In this document: piece by piece, positions 1 through 5,465 of the stretch
Numbering within the stretch: position 1 is the stretch's first letter
How the letters are laid out: each line of letters begins with the position of its first letter
Assembly (NCBI GenBank): GCA_012729935.1
Contig: JAAYBY010000110.1
Span: 1-5,968 of the forward strand
Length of the DNA: 5,968 bases
Direction: 5' to 3'
Source: Clostridiaceae bacterium
GTDB lineage: Bacteria; Bacillota; Clostridia; Saccharofermentanales; UBA5734
Made by a program: the position numbers and the translations under genes
Notes under the pieces: model-generated
What the model saw: only the letters and a program-made list of their open reading frames with translations
The model's database searches: none
Told to the model about the DNA's origin: nothing

Positions 1-96
1 CGCATCGCGCATGGTATTCCTATGGGCGGCGATTTGGAATACGCTGATGAGGTTACATTGTCAAAAGCCATGGAGGGACGCCGCGAGATCGGCTGA
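1..96 (+). CDS. recR: Recombination protein RecR, C-terminal fragment (5' end outside window)
   Basis: Frame 1 is open from the first base to a TGA at 94-96 and encodes 31 residues. They contain HGIPMGGDLEYADEVTLSKA followed by a GRRE ending, which is the characteristic C-terminus of RecR (the end of its Toprim domain and the tail after it). RecR is a ring-forming DNA-binding protein that works with RecO and RecF to load RecA at gaps during recombinational repair. The zinc finger, helix-hairpin-helix and most of the Toprim domain lie upstream of the window, so their integrity cannot be judged. The YitT-family gene follows on the same strand after 42 bases with no terminator between them, so co-transcription is plausible. 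The identification rests on motif recognition in a short but very conserved stretch. Confidence 0.9.
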   Translation, partial: RIAHGIPMGGDLEYADEVTLSKAMEGRREIG

Positions 97-124
97 CCAT
101 AACGGTCAGAAATTTCTGTTCCGT
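95..124 (+). repeat. Inverted repeats between recR and the YitT-family gene
   Basis: The recR-yitT spacer holds a perfect 12-base palindrome, CAGAAATTTCTG, at 107-118. It is flanked by ACGG (102-105) and CCGT (121-124), which extend it as an imperfect stem. A smaller alternative stem pairs GACC (95-98) with GGTC (104-107). The structure ends directly before the AAGGAGG ribosome binding site at 125-131. It could be an operator or an RNA element affecting translation of the next gene, or chance. There is no T-run after it, so it is not an intrinsic terminator. Confidence 0.3.
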
Positions 125-138
125 AAGGAGGTCGTTTC

Positions 139-1092
139 ATGCAGGTTAAGGGGTCAATTAAAACGGCTTTCAATCAGTCCACCCGCCAATGGATCCGGGA
201 AATTCTGATTTTGCTGCTCGGCAGCCTGTTGGCAGCCATTGCCGTAAACATTTTTTATGTCCCGATCCGACTGACAATGGGTGGGATATCCGGTATCGTT
301 TCAATTATTTATCAGGTGACCGGTCGTGGTGAGTTTCTCCCGTTCGGTGTTCTTTTTGGCATTTTAAATATCCCGCTTCTGATCCTGGGATGGAAACGCA
401 TCCACTCAAATTTTGTCTGGCGAAGTCTGGTTGGCACCGCCATGTATGCCGTGATGATTGATATCACACAACCCGCGTTGACTGTGTTTTATGAACGACA
501 GCTGTACAGTCCGACTGGCGATTTTTCAGCTGACCCCCTTTTGTTCTGCCTGATCGGCGGCGTTTTATACGGGATCGGCCTTGGTCTGACCTTCAGGGCT
601 GGATATACGACCGGTGGTACAGATATTCTGGTGATGGTGATTCACCGCAAGTCGGCCTTTTTGAGTATTGGCCAGTTTCTTCTTGTGATGGATGCGCTGA
701 TTATTTTTGCTTCTGCAATAGTCTATCGCAATCAGACAGAATCTGGATTTCTTCTGGCGTTATATTCATTTATCGCCATGTATCTGACATCTAAGAGTAT
801 CGATGTTGTTCTTGAGGGTTTTGATTATTGCCGCACGGCTGTCATTATCTCTGATCATGGCCGGGAAATAGCTGCACGCATCCTGGAGGAGCTTGACCGG
901 GGTGTGACCGGTCTGGCAGGAGAAGGGATGTATACCGGTGATGAAAAGAAAATCTTGATGTGCGTCTTATCGCGCCGCCAGATTCCAGCTATGAAACGCA
1001 TCGTCAAAGAGATTGATTCCGAAGCCTTTGTCATTGTTCAGGATGCGCGCGAAGTCCTGGGTGAAGGGTTTGGCAACTACGCCCAGTTTTAA
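139..1092 (+). CDS. YitT family integral membrane protein (DUF161 plus C-terminal DUF2179)
   Basis: This 317-residue protein has the layout of the YitT family. An N-terminal membrane region has about six hydrophobic segments (roughly residues 21-39, 68-84, 97-110, 135-153, 176-196 and 203-217). A soluble cytoplasmic DUF2179 domain follows at about 230-311. Family motifs are visible: GGISGIV at 48-54 and RAGYTTGGTDIL at 153-164. The C-terminal domain shows the usual alternating pattern, with RTAVIIS, a GVTGLAGEGMYTG stretch at 255-267, and the DAREVLGEGF ending. The length matches the family's usual 280-320 residues. The ATG is preceded by AAGGAGG (125-131) at a 7-base spacing, which fixes the start. 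The biochemical function of the family is not established; transport or sensing at the membrane is a guess. It follows recR on the same strand and converges on the serine hydrolase gene, with 27 bases between the two stops. Confidence 0.9.
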   Translation: MQVKGSIKTAFNQSTRQWIREILILLLGSLLAAIAVNIFYVPIRLTMGGISGIVSIIYQVTGRGEFLPFGVLFGILNIPLLILGWKRIHSNFVWRSLVGTAMYAVMIDITQPALTVFYERQLYSPTGDFSADPLLFCLIGGVLYGIGLGLTFRAGYTTGGTDILVMVIHRKSAFLSIGQFLLVMDALIIFASAIVYRNQTESGFLLALYSFIAMYLTSKSIDVVLEGFDYCRTAVIISDHGREIAARILEELDRGVTGLAGEGMYTGDEKKILMCVLSRRQIPAMKRIVKEIDSEAFVIVQDAREVLGEGFGNYAQF

Positions 1093-1119
1093 ATAAAAAG
1101 GAATCTGTTCGCGTGCGGG

Positions 1120-2286
1120 TTATTCAAAAGGCCATCCGAACGTGCAGTTATAGAAAATTGAGGCGATTTCAGCCTGAAGCTGATGCGCTTTGACTGCATC
1201 AGCCATCTCTGTCATGACGCATAAGACGAATGGTTCTTCAGTAAACACGATCCCGACATCGTTTTCAGTCGAATAAATACCGTTTGTGCCAATTTTATGG
1301 GCTACTTGAACCTGGTCAGGGATACCCTTCTGTATACCAAAATCAAATTCCGTGTGGCTGAGATCGTCGATGAGCGGATCGAAAACAACTGGCTGTTCGA
1401 CCCAGTGTTCATAGAGATAGACAGCCATTTGTCCAAGGTCGCGGGCACAGGTTCTGTGTCTTCCGCTCTGCTGTTGCCCTGCGTAGTTGGTGTACGTGAC
1501 TTTTTGTCGATAATCAATGGTGCCGCTGATCCCGTTCAGCCAGGGATTTATGGTATCAATACCGCCAAGCCGACGGATGACCATGTTGGTTCCACAGTTA
1601 TCGCTGATGCGGATGGATAGGCCTGATGTCTCCCGGACTGTCAGCGTTGAACCGTTTGGCAACGACTGGATCGTTCCCGTTCCGGCCTCATAATCGCCGG
1701 TCGGATAAGGCCGGCTGTCGTACGTCAATACTTCGTCCGGACTGATGCTTCCGTCCGCAATCAAGGTGTACAGTCGCGTGTTAAAACCAATTTTGATCGA
1801 GCTGGCCGCGACGAACGGAACATCATCCTCATAGGACCAGCTCTCCATGCCGGAAAGATTAAGAAAATAGACACCGACTCTGCTGGCGGGTTGCTGCTTA
1901 ATCAAATCGAGCACCTGTTGACCGGCTGCGTCAATTGCTGCGGCGCGAGCTTCAGCGCTCAGCAGAACCGGCGTTGGTGACGGTGGCGGCTGCGTTGTTG
2001 CTGTTGTCGAGCCTGTTGTTTCGGATTGAGTCTGGGAACCGGTGTTTTCTGAAGTTGATGTCTGTGGCTTTGTTGATTCGACCGGGTCTGGATGGCTCAA
2101 TGACTTGATCAGAAAAGAAGCCGCTACTATCAGCAGCAGAGACAATCCGATTAAGCCCCAGGGGGCTTTCTTTTTTTGGTTTCTCGTCCGTGAATCACGG
2201 GTTCTTGTCGGACTGGTGTAACGTGGTTCTTGTATGTGCCTGTCGCTGTTATCGTCAAAGGGCAAGTGATTGTTATTCTTCTTCAT
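1120..2286 (-). CDS. Membrane-anchored class A beta-lactamase-like serine hydrolase
   Basis: This 388-residue protein has a polar, basic cytoplasmic tail (1-41), one membrane segment (about 43-60), a Ser/Thr/Gln/Pro-rich stalk (about 66-108) and an extracellular penicillin-recognising serine hydrolase domain (about 110-388). The family's three active-site motifs are in order and correctly spaced: S162-S-I-K165 (SxxK), S228-D-N230 (SDN) and K331-I-G333 where K[TS]G is usual. No ExxLN omega-loop glutamate is seen at the position expected for class A beta-lactamases (near residue 264). This argues against efficient antibiotic hydrolysis and for a peptidoglycan-related or uncharacterised role. 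There is no lipobox cysteine, so the hydrophobic segment is read as a signal anchor. A weak GAGG (2297-2300) lies 10 bases before the ATG. The gene starts 27 bases after the fhs stop on the same strand with no terminator between, so it is probably the second gene of that transcript. The family call is firm; substrate unknown. Confidence 0.85.
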   Translation of the reverse strand: MKKNNNHLPFDDNSDRHIQEPRYTSPTRTRDSRTRNQKKKAPWGLIGLSLLLIVAASFLIKSLSHPDPVESTKPQTSTSENTGSQTQSETTGSTTATTQPPPSPTPVLLSAEARAAAIDAAGQQVLDLIKQQPASRVGVYFLNLSGMESWSYEDDVPFVAASSIKIGFNTRLYTLIADGSISPDEVLTYDSRPYPTGDYEAGTGTIQSLPNGSTLTVRETSGLSIRISDNCGTNMVIRRLGGIDTINPWLNGISGTIDYRQKVTYTNYAGQQQSGRHRTCARDLGQMAVYLYEHWVEQPVVFDPLIDDLSHTEFDFGIQKGIPDQVQVAHKIGTNGIYSTENDVGIVFTEEPFVLCVMTEMADAVKAHQLQAEIASIFYNCTFGWPFE

Positions 2287-2313
2287 AATTTTTCTGCCTC
2301 ATGTTTAACAAAT

Positions 2314-3984
2314 TCAAAACAGACCCGTGATGGTTCCTTCGTGGTCAATATCGATCTGTTCCGCCGCAGGAACGCGGGGTAGTCCGGGCATGGTCATAAT
2401 ATTGCCTGTCAACGGAACAATAAAGCCAGCTCCGGCAGACAGGCGGACGTCACGAATGTTCAGTATAAATCCGGACGGGCGGCCAAGCAACGATGGATCA
2501 TCAGACAGCGAGTACTGTGTCTTGGCCATGCAGATCGGTAAATTCCCATATCCGAGCGTTTCGAAGCGAGTCAGATCCTTTGCAGCAGCCGGGGACAGAC
2601 TGATGTCATCTGCGCCATATACTTTCTGGGCAATCAAGCGGATCTTTGCTTCAAGTGACTGGTTCAAATCGTAAAGCGGCTGAAAAGCGGATTGTTTCTG
2701 TTCGACCACTTTAACAAGAAGCTCTGCCAGTTCAAGTCCGCCCGCGCCTCCTCTGGTGAAGACATCGGACAAGGCCATCGGAACACCGGAATGGGCGCAC
2801 GCCTGCCTGACACATTCGATCTCTGATTCTGTATCATCGGCAAAACGATTGAGCGCTACAATGCAGGGAACACCAAAAAGGCTGATATTCTCGATGTGTT
2901 TGATCAAATTGGGCAAACCTGCTCTGAGGGCGCCCAGATCTTCTTCTTTAAGTCGCTTCAGGTTAGCTCCGCCATTGTATTTGAGCGCACGAATCGTGGC
3001 GACCAGTACAACGGCCTGCGGGTTCAGCCTGCCGATCCGGCATTTGATGTTAAAAAATTTCTCAGCCCCGAGATCAGCGCCGAATCCTGCTTCGGTGATC
3101 AGGTAAGATCCCAGTTTCAAACCCAGTCGGGTTGCCCGTAAACTGTTGCAGCCATGTGCGATGTTGGCGAAAGGACCCCCATGAATCAATGCCGGCGTTC
3201 CCTCCAGTGTCTGTACCAAATTGGGATTAAGCGCATCTTTTAACAGGACAGCAAGAGATCCGGCGGCCTTCAGCTGATCCGCTGTGATCGGTTCATTATC
3301 GTATGACCAGGCGACGACCACAGCTTCTAGTCTTTTTTTCAAAGTATCCAGATTATCAGACAGACAAAGGATTGCCATGATTTCCGATGCAACGGTGATG
3401 TTGAAACCGTCTTCACGGGGGGTTCCATTTGCTTTTCCACCAAGACCGCTGACGATATTTCGAAGCTGGCGATCGTTGATATCGACACAGCGTTTCCAGA
3501 GGATTCTCCGCGGATCAATGCCAAGGGGGTTTCCCTGCTGTATGTGATTATCAATCAAGGCGGCCAGCAGATTGTTGGCCGCAGCTACGGCGTGAAGATC
3601 ACCGGTAAAGTGAAGATTAATGTCCTCCATAGGCAGGACCTGAGAATATCCGCCGCCGGCAGCACCACCTTTAATGCCGAATACCGGGCCAAGAGACGGT
3701 TCTCGCAAGGCGATGACAGCGCGGTGTCCCATTTTGCAGAGCGCTTGGCCCAAACCGACGGTTGTTGTCGTTTTGCCTTCTCCTGCCGGTGTTGGATTGA
3801 TGGCAGTGACCAGGACCAGATTGCCGTCCGGCTGATTCTTCAGTCGATCGAAAGCAGCGTCATTGATCTTGGCTTTATGATGTCCATAGGGCTCCCATTC
3901 GTGTTCTTTGAGGTCAAGCGACTGAGCAACATCGCGAATAGGAATCAGTTTGGCATCTTTGGCTATCTCGATATCTGACCGCAT
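2314..3984 (-). CDS. fhs: Formate--tetrahydrofolate ligase (10-formyl-THF synthetase)
   Basis: This cytosolic enzyme joins formate to tetrahydrofolate using ATP, giving 10-formyl-THF for purine and formyl-methionine synthesis. In acetogens it also serves the methyl branch of the Wood-Ljungdahl pathway. From this start the product is 556 residues, the normal family length. Visible motifs are the P-loop TPAGEGKTTT (65-74), the glycine-rich signature VFGIKGGAAGGGYSQV (101-116), FTGDLHA (126-132) and TEAGFGADLGAEKFF (297-311). The reading frame is open to an ATG at 4092, but that start is rejected. It would add 36 residues unlike the family, it lies upstream of the predicted -10 box, and the ATG at 3984 has a perfect GGAGGT at 7 bases and begins MRSDIEIA, the family's usual N-terminus. 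It is the first gene of a leftward pair with the serine hydrolase. Presence of fhs alone does not prove acetogenesis. Confidence 0.97.
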   Translation of the reverse strand: MRSDIEIAKDAKLIPIRDVAQSLDLKEHEWEPYGHHKAKINDAAFDRLKNQPDGNLVLVTAINPTPAGEGKTTTTVGLGQALCKMGHRAVIALREPSLGPVFGIKGGAAGGGYSQVLPMEDINLHFTGDLHAVAAANNLLAALIDNHIQQGNPLGIDPRRILWKRCVDINDRQLRNIVSGLGGKANGTPREDGFNITVASEIMAILCLSDNLDTLKKRLEAVVVAWSYDNEPITADQLKAAGSLAVLLKDALNPNLVQTLEGTPALIHGGPFANIAHGCNSLRATRLGLKLGSYLITEAGFGADLGAEKFFNIKCRIGRLNPQAVVLVATIRALKYNGGANLKRLKEEDLGALRAGLPNLIKHIENISLFGVPCIVALNRFADDTESEIECVRQACAHSGVPMALSDVFTRGGAGGLELAELLVKVVEQKQSAFQPLYDLNQSLEAKIRLIAQKVYGADDISLSPAAAKDLTRFETLGYGNLPICMAKTQYSLSDDPSLLGRPSGFILNIRDVRLSAGAGFIVPLTGNIMTMPGLPRVPAAEQIDIDHEGTITGLF

Positions 3985-3991
3985 CCTGAAT

Positions 3992-3997
3992 ACCTCC
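3992..3997 (-). promoter_or_regulatory. Ribosome binding site of fhs (decides the start)
   Basis: The minus strand reads GGAGGT here, seven bases before the ATG whose first base is 3984. It lies inside the longer open frame that begins at 4092, and it is the main evidence that translation starts at 3984. Confidence 0.85.
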
Positions 3998-4010
3998 GGT
4001 TCTATTTGTC

Positions 4011-4031
4011 TGAACTCATGCTGGGAGTTCA
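4011..4031 (-). repeat. Inverted repeat (possible hairpin) in the fhs leader
   Basis: TGAACTC (4011-4017) and GAGTTCA (4025-4031) are perfect 7-base inverted arms around a 7-base loop. The element lies between the predicted fhs transcription start (about 4057) and the fhs ribosome binding site (3992-3997), so it would be transcribed as a small hairpin in the leader. It could also be a repressor operator downstream of the promoter. No U-run follows it, so it is not an intrinsic terminator, and I do not recognise it as a known riboswitch. Confidence 0.4.
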
Positions 4032-4063
4032 TATAATATGCAACATTTAGAATATCAGCATGA

Positions 4064-4092
4064 ATTATACCACAATCTATTGTATGCGTCAT
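4064..4092 (-). promoter_or_regulatory. Predicted sigma-A promoter for the fhs operon
   Basis: On the minus strand a consensus TATAAT -10 box (4064-4069) is preceded by TGG, giving an extended TGnTATAAT element. A partial -35 hexamer, ATGACG (4087-4092), lies 17 bases upstream. The predicted transcript starts near 4057, leaving a leader of about 73 bases before the fhs ATG. The -10 is very strong and the -35 modest, as is typical for extended -10 promoters. Confidence 0.75.
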
Positions 4093-4121
4093 TTGACTTT
4101 AGTTTGTGAAAGTGCTAAAAT
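4093..4121 (+). promoter_or_regulatory. Predicted sigma-A promoter for veg (and probably ispE)
   Basis: TTGACT (4093-4098, five of six consensus bases) is followed after exactly 17 bases by TAAAAT (4116-4121, five of six). The start would be near 4128, about 55 bases before the veg ATG. The veg gene of Bacillus subtilis is known for its strong promoter, which fits. The -35 hexamer directly abuts the -35 of the divergent fhs promoter. Confidence 0.75.
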
Positions 4122-4182
4122 GACAGCTACAGGATTTGGGGTCTTGTGGTGGGGAAAAACGATTGCCGGAGGTGTCATTGAC

Positions 4183-4458
4183 ATGATCGTAAAAGCAGAT
4201 CTTGATGTCTGCAGAAAAGGGATGCAGTCTTATATCGGCAAGAGAGTCAGGCTCAGATCCAATGGCGGAAGAAAAAGAACGATTGTCCAGGAAGGTGTTT
4301 TGGATCGTTGTTATCCAAACGTTTTTACCGTACGTTGTGCCCGCAAGAATGTTACGGATCATGAGACAGTATCGTTCAGCTACATTGATATTTTGACGCG
4401 TGTTGTAGAAATTGCTATCGAGCCTGAATCAGATCGCAGGAAAGATATGACGCACTGA
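4183..4458 (+). CDS. veg: Veg family protein
   Basis: This small 91-residue protein belongs to the Veg family (DUF1021), close in length to the 86-residue Bacillus subtilis Veg. Conserved stretches are GKRVRLRSNGGRKRT (19-33), EGVL (37-40), YPNVF (44-48) and VSFSYIDILT (63-72), which suggest a compact beta-rich fold. In Bacillus, Veg has been linked to biofilm matrix expression through the regulator SinR and is highly expressed in growth; its molecular activity is not settled. The start is set by GGAGGTG (4168-4174), eight bases before the ATG. The frame is open further upstream to 4060, but that stretch covers the promoter and has no family similarity. ispE follows after 51 bases without a terminator, the order also seen in Bacillus, although there a small acid-soluble spore protein gene (sspF) lies between. 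The C-terminal tail from about 80 is charged and not conserved. Confidence 0.93.
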   Translation: MIVKADLDVCRKGMQSYIGKRVRLRSNGGRKRTIVQEGVLDRCYPNVFTVRCARKNVTDHETVSFSYIDILTRVVEIAIEPESDRRKDMTH

Positions 4459-4494
4459 TTTGAGTGGTGTTCTGTCTGTTTAAAAAATAAAGAG

Positions 4495-4509
4495 GACAGG
4501 TGACCTGTC
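4495..4509 (+). promoter_or_regulatory. Perfect palindrome over the ispE ribosome binding site
   Basis: GACAGGT and ACCTGTC are perfect 7-base inverted arms around a single G, ending at the base before the ispE ATG (4510). In RNA this could fold as a 6-bp stem with a UGA loop, burying the nearest Shine-Dalgarno match AGGTGA (4498-4503). A second possible ribosome binding site, AGAGGA (4491-4496), lies at the left edge. It may be a translational control hairpin or a protein operator. The symmetry is seen directly; the function is inferred. Confidence 0.5.
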
Positions 4510-5421
4510 ATGTCGCTAATTGAACTGACGGCGCCGGCTAAGATTAATCTTTCGTTGGATGTCGTCGGCAAACGGCCGGACGGGTATCATCTTCTCCGGA
4601 CCGTGATGCAAAGCATTGATCTTGCTGATCGGATAACGATTGAGCAGTCAACCAATCATGAGCAACCCGAACGCATAGCCGTTATCACCCGAAATCATAA
4701 TTTAATTCCGAATGATCGGCACAACACGGCCTGGAAAGCCGCGTTTGTGTTTTTTGACGAGTTGAAAGACCCGTTCTTAGAAAAAATCTCAATCAAGATA
4801 ACCATTGATAAGCACATTCCGGTCGCCGCCGGCCTCGCAGGCGGAAGTGCCGATGCGGCAGCTGTCCTGGTTGGCTTAAATAAACTTTATAAAACGAATT
4901 TAACAATAGGCGAGCTGGAGCGGTTGGCTGTTCAAGTTGGCGCCGATGTGCCTTTCACCATGCATGGCGGTACCATACTCTGTGAAGGAATAGGCGAGAA
5001 ATTGACGCCTCTGCCAGCTTGGGAAGACTTGTATCTGTTGCTGTGCTGTCCCAATGACGGATTATTGACAGCACAGGTCTTCTCTGATTATGATCAGGCT
5101 GACTGTGTAAACCACCCGGACACGGAAAGAGTGGTTTCTGCGATTCGCAGCAGGGATCTGGCTTTGCTGGCATCCTGCACGGCAAATGTTCTGCAGCCGG
5201 TTTCCGAGTCGCGTAGGCCGGAATTAAAAGCGATCAGGCAGGCACTGATAGAGCAAGGTGCTGTTCTCGCGCAGATGAGCGGCAGCGGACCTTCTGTCTT
5301 TGGTCTTTTTCGCAGTCAGGTTTTGTGTCAGAAAGCTGCCAATAGACTCCTGCAAGACTTGCCGGACGATGTTCGGATTTATGTTTGCAGGACGACTGCT
5401 GCCGGCCCAACCGAAATTTGA
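4510..5421 (+). CDS. ispE: 4-diphosphocytidyl-2-C-methyl-D-erythritol kinase
   Basis: This GHMP-superfamily kinase phosphorylates the 2-hydroxyl of CDP-methylerythritol with ATP, the fourth step of the non-mevalonate (MEP) route to isoprenoids, in the cytosol. The 303-residue length is slightly above the usual 280-300. Motifs in order are APAKINLSLDVVGKRPDGYH (8-27), carrying the conserved lysine K11; the glycine-rich ATP loop PVAAGLAGGSADAAA (104-118); GADVPF (144-149), with the probable catalytic aspartate D146; and the C-terminal GHMP motif MSGSGPSVFG (256-265). The protein looks intact. The ATG is preceded by AGGTGA (4498-4503) at six bases, within a palindrome. It lies 51 bases after veg and is probably driven by the veg promoter. 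Its TGA shares its last base with the ATG of an 11-codon mini-ORF leading to the CapA-family gene. MEP-pathway use fits the other signs of a Bacillota host. Confidence 0.97.
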   Translation: MSLIELTAPAKINLSLDVVGKRPDGYHLLRTVMQSIDLADRITIEQSTNHEQPERIAVITRNHNLIPNDRHNTAWKAAFVFFDELKDPFLEKISIKITIDKHIPVAAGLAGGSADAAAVLVGLNKLYKTNLTIGELERLAVQVGADVPFTMHGGTILCEGIGEKLTPLPAWEDLYLLLCCPNDGLLTAQVFSDYDQADCVNHPDTERVVSAIRSRDLALLASCTANVLQPVSESRRPELKAIRQALIEQGAVLAQMSGSGPSVFGLFRSQVLCQKAANRLLQDLPDDVRIYVCRTTAAGPTEI

Positions 5422-5456
5422 TGGCCGAGATTGTGACGAGACGACGGGAGAGGTAA
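5421..5456 (+). other. Possible 11-codon mini-ORF between ispE and the CapA-like gene
   Basis: An ATG at 5421-5423 overlaps the ispE stop in a TGATG arrangement typical of translational coupling. It opens a frame encoding MAEIVTRRRER before a TAA at 5454-5456. The frame is the same as that of the CapA-like gene, whose ATG comes nine bases after this stop. The GGGAGAGG ribosome binding sequence of that gene (5446-5453) lies inside the last codons. It may be a coupling minicistron, an upstream part of the CapA-like gene separated by a stop codon, or chance. There is no evidence that the peptide itself has a function. Confidence 0.3.
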
Positions 5457-5465
5457 CCCGCAGCA

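Noticed and set aside
11..208. 65-codon open frame across the recR end and YitT start
   Set aside because: It is out of frame with both recognised genes, and its product resembles nothing I know.
1090..1119. Intrinsic terminator for the leftward transcript (T-rich CCTTTTTATTT on the minus strand)
   Set aside because: There is a T-rich stretch, but only a 3-bp stem could be found before it, too weak for a terminator call.
1297..1620. 107-codon plus-strand open frame opposite the serine hydrolase
   Set aside because: It is antisense to a gene with intact motifs and has no recognisable domain or initiation signal.
3544..3978. 144-codon plus-strand open frame opposite fhs
   Set aside because: It is antisense to a strongly conserved enzyme, has no ribosome binding site or recognisable domain, and is explained as a shadow of fhs codon use.
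4032..4037. Second TATAAT on the plus strand as an additional veg promoter
   Set aside because: No acceptable -35 hexamer lies 16-18 bases upstream, and the TTGACT/TAAAAT pair further down is a better fit.
3985..4057. Tetrahydrofolate riboswitch in the fhs leader
   Set aside because: The leader is short and has only one simple 7-bp hairpin. The conserved core of the known THF riboswitch was not seen.
3985..4092. N-terminal extension of fhs to the ATG at 4092
   Set aside because: It spans the predicted -10 box and transcription start and adds 36 residues unlike the family. The ATG at 3984 has a perfect ribosome binding site and gives the family's 556-residue length.
4060..4182. N-terminal extension of veg to the ATG at 4060
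   Set aside because: It begins upstream of the veg promoter and has no resemblance to Veg. The ATG at 4183 has GGAGGTG at eight bases.
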